Part shown: one piece after another, positions 12,401-22,972 of the stretch
How positions within the stretch are numbered: the stretch's first letter is position 1
How the letters are laid out: each line of letters opens with the position of its first letter
Source of the DNA: Cryptomeria japonica
Lineage: Eukaryota; Streptophyta; Pinopsida; Cupressales; Cupressaceae
Assembly (NCBI RefSeq): GCF_030272615.1
Contig: NC_081414.1
Span: 824,040,896 to 824,104,895 of the forward strand
Direction: 5' to 3'
DNA: 64,000 bases
Notes under the pieces: generated by a model
Told to the model about the DNA's origin: nothing
Databases searched by the model: none
The model's input: the letters and a program-made list of their open reading frames with translations, nothing else
Program-made: the position numbers and the translations under genes

Positions 12401-13073
12401 GCATATTTGCTTCAGCATCTTCTCCCAAAACTTGGCAGAGTGACCAATACATTCCCTTAGCCCTGAGGGTGAACAGATTCAATGAGAAGGGCTCTTCTAT
12501 GTTGGGTCCTACAACTGTCAACCCACCTATCTTTACAAAACATTCCTTAAGAGGCCCACTCCTAAGGTGATTCCTTTGTGCGCTGTATATTTGAACTAAT
12601 GATTTGACGTTTATGGGTTCAAAAAAAATTGTAAACTCATTGAGCCCAAAGGCACTTCTGAACTCTTCAGTATTAATTTCAATAAGGGCTTTTCCATTTA
12701 TATCCCTAATGCTTCTTGTAACTGGATCATAATTAAGTGCAATTTGAGTCAATAGATCCATGTCCATGAATACCCTTGGAACTACCAACTTCCCTACATC
12801 TAACTCCCAGATGCTATTTTGTGGGGTTGGAGAATTCGTCATTCCAAATCCAATCTTGAATAACCCCAACCCAGATAATCTGACCTATGGATCTCTTAAC
12901 CAGTTGCCCTTATCATATAGCCCTTCTCCTATCTTCAAATGAGGAGTTCTAGGCACTAACTCTTTTACTTTTGATGCCTGGTTAGTTGACAACATCAACT
13001 GTTCAAGAAAATCATCACAAATGGCCCTCTCCTGATAATTAACCTTCTTGGAGAACTCTCTCTTAGGTGCCAT
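9495..13073 (-). pseudogene. Element A extra ORF (ORF1-like) of 1,193 codons, four nonsense codons
   Basis: From an ATG at 13,073 (MAPKREFSKK) a single frame runs to 9,495. It is broken by in-frame stops at about 12,885 (TAG), 11,448 (TGA), 10,803 (TAA) and 10,353 (TAA), with no frameshift. The first 550 residues look globular and mostly helical, with a stretch DYASFIADVIHGG followed by FRWYSLLMHLFLF (about 12,250-12,345). The rest is charged and low complexity, with Ser/Pro-rich parts near 10,300. Its position before gag matches ORF1 of Ogre-type elements, whose function is unknown. A similar stretch occurs in the ORF of element B. I do not recognise the family, though plant-mobile-domain-like proteins are worth testing. 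Confidence 0.75.
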
Positions 13074-13560
13074 TTTGAAAATGCAAGCAATCAAAATACT
13101 ACCCCCAAATGGTTCAGCGATAAATCAAGACCTTAATTAAAACACTACAAAGCAATTACCACACAAGAGTACAAGAAAACCTGATTTTAGCTCGAAAGAA
13201 TCTTCTCTGCAACTGAATTGACTCACTTTGTATCTGAAGGCAAAAGCTATGTATCTACTCTTCTGCAACAATTCTTTTGAATAATACCTTTACTCAATCG
13301 ACAGGAGATCATATATGGTACCTAGGGTCTTAACTGCAACATTGATTCCACATGCTTCGGCCGTCCCTTCAGAATTGAATTCATGAGAGAATTCATATTT
13401 TTCTCTCCAACGGGCCACAACATTCCTACAATTCTTTCCTTTCTCTCTTTCGCTGTTTCACAAAGTATAACCTTTAGGCAATTTTGATAAGTGAAATCAC
13501 GCCAATCGTTCAATCAAAAGAAACTTGATCGACTGTTATACTGATTTAATAGTCTTGCCT
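13074..13560 (-). other. Element A 5' leader
   Basis: AT-rich, non-coding stretch between the ORF1 start and the 5' LTR. The primer-binding site should lie here, next to the inner LTR edge. I could not find a convincing match to a tRNA 3' end, so the LTR edge is not fixed. Confidence 0.45.
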
Positions 13561-15203
13561 TCACACTGGGCCCCACCTCCTTTTCGCCATTTCGCAGACT
13601 TTATCTTTCGAGCACTTCTCCTTCATGAAATAGCGCCAGATGTTAGATGGAGCTCTAACTACTCGGCATTTAACTCTCACTGGGACCACCAACATCTTTA
13701 CTAACCGCATCTTTACCTTGACTGCTAGCAATTTTTCGCTATTTCACAGAGCTTAAACATCTGTCAACTTCAGGCTGTGAAACAACGTGAAGCGTTGGAT
13801 CAGATTGGAGATGACCATCCTTTAAGGGAAACCCTTTATCTCTTCTTTACTTATGCCACCTTTTATTGGCTATTGATTACCATGTGGCACTCAACCATTG
13901 GTTTTAGAAAACCGTTCAAGCCTAGTTCCACGTTGGCCATGTGTCTCTCCCTTTTACCACCAATTACACCTTGGCGGGCCCTCAGCTTCTTCTGAAACCA
14001 TGTGTCCACTGACATGTCACCATCTAGCTTGACACCTGGATGAACCTCTTTTACCTTCGCTATTTTGTGAAGCATATCCTTCAAGCATCTCGCAACCGCG
14101 AAATAGTGCCAGCCATTGGATCAAAACAAAGTCGATCCTCTTTTAACCTTATGTTTTATCTGCCTTTGGGAACGAAAAACCTTTTCACCATTTTGCAGGG
14201 CATAAAGCACAAGCACCTTACCCTTGCGAATTCACGCGGGCCGTTAGATTATTTTTTACTTGCTCAATGCTTAACCATCAGAACAGACTCCGACAGACGT
14301 GGGCCCTTCGACTCGACCTCAAACACCTAGCATCTAGTCGCTTTCAGAGCTGACATGTCAGTCTTTCATTAGTCGAAAGAAAACACTAGGTTCCAATTAA
14401 TTTTTACCACCTGCATCTACCATGTCACCTCATATCCCACGGCATGACTCACCTCACTGACTATTGTGGCCTCTGCCACGTGTAACCATTTCACTCGCTT
14501 TCTAGGCCAGCTGGACTGTCTACTTGGAGTGCCACATCATTTCACTACTTCGTGAAAGATAACTGTTGAGCATTTTCATCCTGCGAAACAACATGAACCA
14601 TCAGATCAAATGGGACTTGATTTCTTTTTAGTCACTCAGGAAATCCTCGCATGCAGGGTCTCACCAAACTCTTTCGCCATTTCGCGAAAGGTATTTCGCT
14701 TGCAAGTTCAGGCTATGAAATAACGCCAACCATTGGATCTTGGACAAGATGAGACCTCTTTAGACCAGACCAAAATCACCATTTAGAATGCAAAGCCTTT
14801 TCGCCATTTCATGAATCTTAAACCACGTGCAACTTTGCCTAATGAAATAGAGAAAACCATAGATCTTTTTGATAGATGCGCACCACTTACTGGGCCCGAC
14901 AACATTATGGGGGAAATATATGAAGCATAAAATTTTACGATTTAATTCAAAAGACTACCCAGGCAAATGACAAGGGGTGACACTTCCGATGAACTTGGGA
15001 CCCATTACTTAAGTGGATAAAGTAACGAAGAAATAGAACCAGAGGGTTTTTGATAAAACATTGAACGATTTGAAACTAAAAAACCCTAAACCTTTAGGAC
15101 CTAACACAGAGTGGAAGCAATTGATAGCATGTCTAATTCAAAATTTCAAAATCATAGCCAATTATGGTAAAGGAAAACCCATTTTTAAAATAGTGATTAA
15201 ACA
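13561..15203 (-). repeat. 5' LTR of element A (inner edge uncertain)
   Basis: Direct repeat of 1-1357, recognisable from about 13,847 and ending at 15,203, where the paired copies diverge. The part at 13,561-13,846 has no partner in the window but carries the same internal motif blocks, so the LTR extends at least that far. Blocks like TTCGCCATTTCGC alternate with blocks like CGAAATAGCGCCA, which are near reverse complements of them. Confidence 0.75.
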
Positions 15204-16063
15204 GACCTTGAGCTTCAAACCCCTGCAATCCTTCTAGAACACGTCTCGTGATTTGAGTGACTTTTCATTAAAGCTGATCAACCCCTACAACAACCCCATA
15301 GTTGTACATTCTATCTTTATCCAATCGCAGGTTTTCCATGTTGACTATCTGCTAGCTTGGCACTTCAGGTCGGTCCAAGTAGGATCACCAACCAACCACC
15401 TTACCGGTTCCTTACTTTGGCCAGTTTGCTAACCCTTTTGGTCTCAACCATTCAATCGGTTACCTTGTCATATTTGCTCTCATCTTGAACTGTTGATGGA
15501 ACTCTCAAACCGGTCTCTAGACTGGTAAGTCCTAAGTATGCTCATTTCCACAATGGGGAAGTCTTCTACAATTGCACTTTGCTTATATAACCGGTAGACT
15601 TACATACCGGTTACCACTCTTGATGACATCATGTCATCATTCTTTCTTAAGGCTCCATCTTCTTTCTGTTAGGTTAGATTCCTCTGTTTGCATCTACTCA
15701 GCCTTGCCTTTTCCTTGATTAGCTTTGACCATTTCTCAACTGGTTTGTCAAGATGAAAAACACTTCATACTCCCTCTATTCTAGCATCTCTTCATACCTC
15801 TTTGTTAGTCATTACTTCGCATGATGACTGCTTCTTCACACAGTGAGAGTCATGTTGTTCTACAACCTTACACCATACCGATTCATTCTTCTCTTCCAGT
15901 GTTGAAGTGATTCAGATAACGTTCTGCCTCTTCATCACAAGCAACTACTCACAACACTTCTCCATCTCATCACACAAGTCAGGCACTAACTTGTGATCTT
16001 CCTTACATTTACTGGTGTTCTACAACACAAAGTGATATCCAAGATATCACATCCTGTACTCTT
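15204..16063 (-). other. Element B region without coding potential
   Basis: No domain seen on either strand. It is notable for repeated ACCGGT or near variants (around 15,404, 15,511, 15,583 and 15,612), a motif also found in the copia-type LTRs of this window. Confidence 0.5.
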
Positions 16064-16962
16064 TCATAATAGCATTGCACATACATCTCTTCTATCAGTA
16101 ATCATCCCATATGGGTTGACATCAATGACAACACAATGCCAATAGTTCTTTATTTGAGCGGTTATCGATAGGTCTTTAGGCCACTTAATATCACCAATTC
16201 TTGGTAGAAAATTCTGAAAGTAGAAAAATAGACCAATAAACAATTGTCCAAATTTGAATCTTTGACTATTGTCTTTCTTGATTGATTGCAAATTTAACAT
16301 CAATTGACTCCTTATGGCCTCAGAAAGGTCATAATCAACATTCTTAACAATCATTTCATAAGCAGTATGCACTGCTACAGATGGTACACTGTTCATCCTA
16401 CTGGAGTAAAATATCGGGTAGCCTATAACCATAGTAGCTAGTTTAACCGCTTGGTCTTTAATGTTGTTAACAAAAAAAGCACTACCATCAAAAATTGATG
16501 AGGTTAAAGTGGTTACTGTATCCTTAGAAATTCTCCTCAACTTAGGAACTTCACCAGTTGACCAAAAACCAGTCACAACCTTGATAGATGCTTTGGTTAT
16601 GGTGTGTGTTCTCTCTAGATACATGTTTTCACCATGAACATGACTCAAAATGATTCGGATATGTTCCTCTTCAAAATCTTCAAGAAATAAGCTGCATTGT
16701 GAAATCCTTTCTCATAAACCCTAACATACTCGGGTTGAATTTTATCACTATTATCGCAAAGGGATTTCAATTGGGTGTAAATAGACAATGATCCTAAATC
16801 TTCAATTTTACAATCAATGTAGCTAGACAAATCTCCTTTAACAATGACTCTGTCAGGAACTTGAGATAAAGCGTTATACGACACAATTTATTCTGACTCC
16901 ACAACCTCCATAGGTTTTGATGTGATCATTAATATTTCTACTTTCTTAGAAGATGAATCCAT
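16064..16962 (-). pseudogene. Element B unknown ORF, similar in part to element A ORF1
   Basis: An ATG at 16,962 (MDSSSKKVEI) opens a frame that passes a stop at about 16,889 and then a frameshift near 16,646, ending at 16,064. In total it is about 300 residues. The product looks globular. A stretch with DYDLSEAIRSQL and FKFGQLFIGLFFYF (about 16,200-16,345) resembles the DYASFIADVIHGG and SLLMHLFLF stretch of element A ORF1 in spacing and hydrophobic pattern. No known enzyme motif is visible. Two ORFs starting at 16,884 and 16,648 are pieces of this gene. The 494 bp to its right (16,963-17,456) show nothing recognisable. Confidence 0.6.
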
Positions 16963-17456
16963 TTAAGATAAACTAGATTCGAAGTGGTATTTTCAAAGAA
17001 ATACCTTAATTTTCACATGCTCCCTTGATTACCGGTTTATTCTTCAAATGCACACTAGTTCGGCCTTCACTAATCTTTGAATCGGCTTCTACCACACAAA
17101 TCTCGGCATGAATTTGACTAAAACTAGCTTAGCAATAGTCTCTTCGCTCTGCAAGTGCTCAATAATTTTCTCTTGAATGCGTTTAGGGTAAAAATGACAT
17201 AGTAAACTCATTTTTATCCTTTTTACCTACTACATTAAATGCTCAACCATTAGGGTTACAAACCCTAATACACTACTTAACAATGCATACAACATTTAAT
17301 AGGTGAAAAAATGGTTGATAAATTTTGAAAAATGATTGACAAAAGATATTAAGATTTCTCACATAACAACTCAAAATCTAAACTTTCTTACTTCTCATCT
17401 TTCAAGGGGTCCAAAAGTAGATTTACTGCTATGGTCCCCTTAGTCTCGTGAAAGGC

Positions 17457-18742
17457 TCAATTCACTGGTTCAAGATTCTCCACACTGGGTGAAGGATTGG
17501 ATTCTTCTGCATGTACATCATCACTCTTCTTTTCCCAGATTCGGTTCACATCTTCTTTGGTTTCCTCAATATTCACCTTCTTCTCACCTTTCTGATCTAC
17601 AAAATGATTGATCAGTTTGTTCTTTCTGGATCTACAAAACTTCTCTATATGTCCTAGTTTATGACAATGATAGCAGGCCATTCCAGATGATTTCCAAGGT
17701 CCTGCATTGCCTCTTCCAGTTATTCTTTTGCAATTCATAGCCACATGACCATAATTGTTACAAATGGTACAAATGAAATTAGTAACCTTTTATATCTCAA
17801 ATGGACTAAACCTGTTGACATAGGGTGTCTACTAATTCATGTTACCCCAGTTATCATAGGTTCTCATCTAGTTACCATTGGGTATTGGATTCATGTGAGG
17901 TACTAGATTATTTGCTCCATATCTGCATTCAATTGATATGTGTCCATACATCTTTCATGTGAAACAATAACCTTCAAAGTTCTTAGATACATACCTAGTA
18001 TTTGTATTGTAGCTTGTATTCTCATTGGGTTTGTTTCTACATACATTTGCAATATGTCCAGGTTAATGACAGACAAAGCAAACAGGTTTAAAAACTCTCT
18101 TATCGGTAGGCTTGTTAGCCTTAGAAGCAGTTTTCTCCTTATGAATGTTGTTCTTTATATAAGAAGACTCTCCTTTCTCAGATGTGTTAAAACCTAGTCC
18201 AGAAGTATCACCTTTCATCATTTGTGATTGGATCTTCTTATCCACTATTGTAGAACTTTTGTTGAACTTCTCCAGCTTTCCATTTGCTTTAGTGAGTTCT
18301 CTGGTAAGATCTTCATTGTTTTTTGAAAGGGTTTCTCTACCTTTTCAAGATCTAGCTGTAGAGTCTCTTTCTCTTCTTTCTCAGCATGCCAATGCTCATA
18401 CAAGGTTACGTTCTCTTGTTTGATATTTGCAATCTCATGGTCTTTTTCTTTGACAAGATCTTCTACTGCCCTCCTATCTTCCAACTCTTGACTCATGTGA
18501 ATAGTTAGGGCTTCTAACTCTCTTCTCAGATTCAAATTTCGTCCATTTAGTTTTTCAACCTCTTCAGCTAATGCATCAATATTTTCTTCATCTGAAGAAC
18601 TATTATCAGATATTTCCAATAGTTGTTATGTCAGCTCTCTCCTTTTGACTTGTCATGCTTTGAATCTGACCCTTAGGGTTTCAAGTTCATCCTTGGTAGC
18701 TTCAAGCACTCTAGCCATCTCAAAGTAGCTCATATCCCCCAT
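17457..18742 (-). pseudogene. Element B Gag-like protein with four CCHC zinc knuckles
   Basis: An ATG at 18,742 (MGDMSYFEMARV), 48 bp inside the primer-binding site, opens a frame with two early stops, followed by a long acidic coiled coil (about 18,300-18,620). After a frameshift near 18,245 the frame contains four Cys-X2-Cys-X4-His-X4-Cys motifs. They lie near 18,045-18,084, 17,925-17,970 (second Cys mutated to a stop), 17,731-17,776 and 17,632-17,680. Zinc knuckles bind the element RNA in Gag nucleocapsids. Copia Gag usually has one, so four is unusual. A charged tail ends at 17,457. No clear capsid domain is visible, so some of Gag may be missing or diverged. Confidence 0.75.
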
Positions 18743-18789
18743 GGTGGCTCTAAGGTTTCCTTCTAAGTGGTTAATCCTTAAAGAAGTTA

Positions 18790-18802
18790 GGTTCTGATAC
18801 CA
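18790..18802 (-). other. Primer-binding site of element B, initiator Met tRNA type
   Basis: The minus strand reads TGGTATCAGAACC. It matches the widely known copia primer-binding sequence TGGTATCAGAGC except at one position. It lies two bases from the LTR end TATCA. Confidence 0.85.
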
Positions 18803-18804
18803 AT

Positions 18805-19872
18805 TGATAGACTTCCATAGCATTGAGAGGGGGGGTGAATCAGTGACACCAAAAACAATACTATTTTAAACATTGACCGATAGATATACTTAACAAGTTT
18901 ACCAAACACTATGCATGTAATCCAAAATGATATAAATGCATCCTCAACAAGTACAACGTCCACCATAACACAAGTGTTTATACATGGAAAACCCAAATGG
19001 GAAAAACCACGGTGAGATGGGACTCACAAGTTAACTATCTGCAGTAATAGGTAACTGACCAGTTAGGGTCTACAAAGATGCTCTACTAGGAGTGAATCCT
19101 GTTAGAGATTTGAAATCTTTGTAAGGAGCTATACCTTGTTAAAGGTAGTACCCTATTAGGAGTAACCTCAGTAGAGGATTTCTAAATCCAAACTAATGGA
19201 TCACCTGGTTAGAGGATTTGTACAATGAAGCTTGTTAGAGCTTACCCAGTTAGGGGATTTAATTGTTGTAGTGATTAGAAAACAACAGGTGGTGTGATAT
19301 AGAATTAACACAATCTTTCTTGAATAGATCCTCTTCTGTGCACTCACAACTACATTACCAACATATTTGCGTCTCAATACTTTGGTCTTCGCATCAAACA
19401 TATCTCCTTTTTCATCATACAAAATAGTTCATCATAATGCCATTATATAGACATCTAGATATCATGTCGGCTTGGAAATTAAATCACAATTTCCTAGGTG
19501 CAGTGTATCTGGACAATCAAACATAACTCATCACAAAATACCGCCAAAATTGTCGGTTAGGATAACTCATCATGACCGGTGATAGCTCATCACATAATCA
19601 ACGAATACCAGTTGGAACATCAATACAGGTTAGAGTTATTCACTGTCAACATATAAACCGATTTTCCTTCATTGCGTCTTTGATAATCTCCACTAGATCT
19701 TCAGGTTGATGTCGAGTAATTTCTTGCATATACTAGTTGATGCCATGTATTGGTTGGACATCACCATAAGCTAAAATTCTAGTACTAGTTGCAATACAAG
19801 TTGTCATTTGAAGTAATACCAGTAGATAATATAAACATATGTGTGTGAGTACAAGTACCATCAATGACAACA
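18805..19872 (-). repeat. 5' LTR of element B
   Basis: About 1,068 bp. The minus strand begins TGTTGTCATTGATGG and ends TCTATCA next to the primer-binding site. Near the end it carries GATTCACCCCCCCTCTCA, shared with the LTRs of D and I. The middle holds many short CCTAATAGGGT-like units, also seen in D in the opposite orientation. A TATA-like sequence (CTATATAATG on the minus strand) lies at 19,441-19,450. The flank TATCA (19,873-19,877) would be the target duplication; its partner is not in the window. Confidence 0.8.
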
Positions 19873-20158
19873 TATCAAGTCATTCAAAATCATCATCAAG
19901 CGAACATCAATGTCTTGAAAGTGAGCTATGTAGCCAAGGCCATGACCATCAAGATTTGATTTGATGTGAAGGGGTTATAAAATGCCTTGTTCATGCAGGC
20001 CTAACCCTTTGTCTTGATAATGCATGCTTTGACAAATATTTTCACCAATGGGATACTTTTTATTTTTGAAACAAGATGCAAATCCGTTTTTAGGGGGATA
20101 TGGTATGGAACAAATGATAGCCTCATGGAGTAAACCAGATTAGATAAAGGTGGAGGAA

Positions 20159-20163
20159 CCCAT
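20159..20163. repeat. Target-site duplication CCCAT of solo LTR D
   Basis: CCCAT here is repeated at 21,706-21,710, directly flanking D. The uninterrupted relative in element E reads AACCCATTATGCATG, which places the insertion inside this site. Confidence 0.75.
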
Positions 20164-21705
20164 TATTGGCATGATTGGCATAATTGATGATGCAGATGGA
20201 GAATATTGGCTAAACTGGTAAAGGACTGTTGGTGATGATATAGTTGAGTTTTGATGAATAAATTGAGATTGATTGGCTTGATGACATTGATTAGTTATTT
20301 ATGTTGTCATTGATGGCAAATGATGTTTATAGTTACTGATGCTTACTTATGTTGTATTTTTTCATCTAAGTCTTTTTGGCCTACTAGAAAGAGCATACCA
20401 GTAAAGAATTAGGAAATTGGGAATTAGGACGTTAACTAGTAAACAAGGAAATATTTTGATTGTATCTGATGATTAGTGATGATTGAGACTTTGTGGTTTG
20501 GAATGTATGTGTGTATCATTGTAACATGTATCTGACTGGAACCGCATCATGTTATGACAATTGAAAGTTATGTTTATAATTTTTGTTGAGATTTTGCTAG
20601 AGTTTAAGGACCGGTAAAGAATTCTTATAACCGGTGATGATTTTTGGTTTAGTAGTGATCTACATCAAGTGCAAATGTTTAAGATGACATGGCACAACCT
20701 GTATGGAAAATTGAATTGTTGTTTTGGCGCATTTGAAGATGGAATTTCTTGGGAATCAACAAAGTACTTGGAAGAATATTTTGTGGATTATCAACCTATC
20801 AGACTAACTTGCTGTGACAACTTATGATCATTCTATGGTTGATATTGTGTTGTAAAATATTATGAAGATCTGATATGATCCTTGATGATCTATATTGTAA
20901 AATCTTGATGTATATAGGGTTTCAGTTGCTGACCTGGTTGTAAAAGTTATTTATGTCAGTATAGATGATGTTTGTTGTGTCGTTGATGGTCTAGAGAAGA
21001 GTGTGAAGCCAAATCAAAGTGAGAGAAGATCTACTAGAGTGTTGCAGACTAAGAGCATAATTGGATCTGGTCAAGCAAGCAATTAAGTGCAAAAACCAGA
21101 TCATTCACTATTGCTCCCTAATAGTTGCAGCAGATAAAATCCCTTAACCAGGTAGGTCATAACATGCCTTATATTGTAAATCCCCTAATAGGGTGACTCA
21201 AATATGGGTTCTAAACCGTCTTGTAAGGTTGATCCTAATAGGTCAAATCTCCTAACAGGGTTGAGGTAAATCCCTTAATCGGGTGATTCCTAACAGGGTC
21301 TGCTCCTAACGAGGCATCTTTGTAAGCTCCTAACTGAGCTAGGATCCTAATAGGGTGAATTCTGAAAGAGTGCACAATTCTTGTGGGTACCAATTCCCAC
21401 CATGGTTTTTCCCTATTTGGGTTTCCACATGAAAATCATGGTGCTCATGTGGTGAATATTTTGATGTGATGTTATGCTTTACTTTTAGTTTATACATGGT
21501 TAATGAACACTTAATGAGAAACATTGATATATCAGTTTAGCAGATGATTATTGATAGATACCGGTACTAGTAAATGACTCTAATATTGGTTTATGTTTGA
21601 TCTAATGAAATTTTTATGAGTCCAAGTTTCTGATTTAAAATTATTGTTAATACCGATTCACCCCAACCCCCCTCTCAGTATTAATTGGATCCTCTGTGAT
21701 TAACA
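20164..21705 (+). repeat. Solo LTR D (copia type) inserted in element C
   Basis: A 1,542-bp LTR without any internal region, plus orientation, with a 5-bp duplication on both sides. It starts TATTGGCATG, probably a decayed TGTTGGCA, contains TTGTCATTGATGG, and ends with CACCCCAACCCCCCTCTCA, a short tail and AACA. Solo LTRs arise by recombination between the two LTRs of an element. Between about 21,100 and 21,360 it has a run of CCTAATAGGGT-like units that could fold as small hairpins. ORFs within it have no support. Confidence 0.8.
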
Positions 21706-22972
21706 CCCATTTGAAATTTAAGGGGTTCATGGACAACTTGCACAGAGGCACTGGGATCATGAGGGGGAATAGGAGGATCAATGGGATCATCTGGTGATAT
21801 GGAATCTTGTGGAAGACATAGAGGATTAAGACATGGAGACAAAGAGATGGAGGTATGTTGATAGGGATCTAAAGGGATAGTGGGATCTTGTTTGGGGAGG
21901 TGAGGGGATACTTTGATCTTTACTTGGAAGAGGATCATTGGAATCCACTCTAAGGTTATTCAAAATTTGAATGGAATCATTAGGAAGGATGGAAGGGACA
22001 TCATTGTGAATGGAATACAAAAGGATGAGGGGATCTTCACAAGATGCTTGATAGGTGGGATCTTGATAAAAAATTGGCTTAGATGGAAAGGTTTTTTCTT
22101 TATCTTGATTTATGCAAGGACTCATATCTCCTGACTTTGGATTATCCTCTTGACATGGGGTAGGAGCTTGGAAATGTTTGGGGTATTCTAGCAAGGAATT
22201 AATCTTTTGACATGAGGGTGATGGAATTTGCATTGGACTCTTTGGAATAGGATCATATGATGTGATTGTGTCATGCATCTTTGAAACATGGAAGGGAATC
22301 ATATCATGAATTGGATTAGATGGGAAACCTGCTATGGATAGCCCTTGGGAGGTTGCATCATTGGATAAAGATGGTGTGGAATGCTCTTGTGTGACTTCAG
22401 GGGATGAGGAAATGGTGGAAGATATGGAGGTTAATTGAGGGTCAAGTTCTTCATGAAAGGACAAGCCTTTGCTAGACACTGGTATATGATTTTGATCTTG
22501 CTTAGAAAATGTGTCTTGGAAAGCCTCTGTAAAAAGGTTTAGCATTTTATTATTCTTTGTAGTAGCATGCAAATTATTTTGAGGCTTGGGCATGACTAAA
22601 TTTTGATTTTGGGTTTGGTAGAATGAGTTTTGATTTGGACTTTGGTTGAAAGGGGTTTGAATGTTGGGTTGATGTGATTGATAGGATGGTATAATCTCAT
22701 AAGAAAAAGAAGGTTGGCATGACTCTAATGTTGGTTGAACTAAAGTAGGAACAAATTTTGTTGGAGAATGAAGATTGGCATGTTTGAATGGTCTCACAAG
22801 AGAAGGAAGGTTGGCATAATAATGATTCCCTTTTGATTAGAGGTACCGTGGCTATCATTTCCCTCATCATTTTTTCTAACCAATCCCTATGGTTGTTAGG
22901 ACTACTCATGTCTTGGGATGATGTGGAGATTTCAACTCTACTAGTTTGACTATCTATCATTTGTTGTTGCAA
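21706..22972 (-). pseudogene. Element C low-complexity ORF, truncated by D
   Basis: The frame opens around 22,972 (MQQQMIDSQT), shifts once near 22,750 and runs to 21,711, where D interrupts it. The protein is rich in Pro, Ser, Gln and Asn, with short shared motifs such as QGLSI, NPIHD and PTPCQEDN. The same motifs occur in the same order in the ORF of element E (29,790-30,695), so the two are homologous. No enzymatic motif or zinc finger is visible. It may replace Gag in this non-autonomous family, or be a relic of a longer protein. I do not recognise it. Confidence 0.65.

Larger units (their letters stand above)
1..15203 (-). mobile_element. Element A: Tat/Ogre-like Ty3/gypsy LTR retrotransposon, left LTR cut by window edge
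   Basis: Two direct copies of a long repeat (1-1357 and up to 15,203) flank a minus-strand interior. The coding order, read 5' to 3', is extra ORF, spacer, coiled-coil region, Gag, zinc motif, protease, RNase H, RT, second RNase H, integrase. An extra ORF before gag together with two RNase H domains is known from the plant Tat/Ogre lineage. Many stop codons, one clear frameshift in pol and a changed protease residue show that it is dead. The two LTR copies differ mostly by C/T and G/A transitions. The right flank (from 15,204) appears to be element B. The left target duplication lies outside the window. I could not find a convincing primer-binding site or polypurine tract. Confidence 0.88.
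15204..19872 (-). mobile_element. Element B: Met-primed LTR element with gag but no pol in view
   Basis: Minus-strand element with a 5' LTR at 18,805-19,872, an initiator-Met-type primer-binding site beside it, a Gag-like frame and an unknown ORF. Then 860 bp without coding potential run up to element A. No RT, RNase H, integrase or 3' LTR is present. Either the element is non-autonomous, or A's insertion separates it from a left part outside the window. The right edge at 19,872 abuts element C sequence that can be matched to element E. The LTR type resembles D and I, which suggests a Ty1/copia affiliation. Confidence 0.7.

Noticed and set aside
13322-13513. Small minus-strand ORF in the leader of element A
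   Set aside because: No motif, no homologue in view, and it lies where non-coding leader and LTR edge are expected.
18805-21705. B LTR and D in opposite orientation considered as terminal inverted repeats of a DNA transposon
   Set aside because: Each has its own LTR features; B has a primer-binding site, and D has its own CCCAT duplication in element C.
20164-21705. D considered as the 5' LTR of copia element F
   Set aside because: Element C sequence continues on both sides of D when compared with E, so D is a later solo LTR within C.
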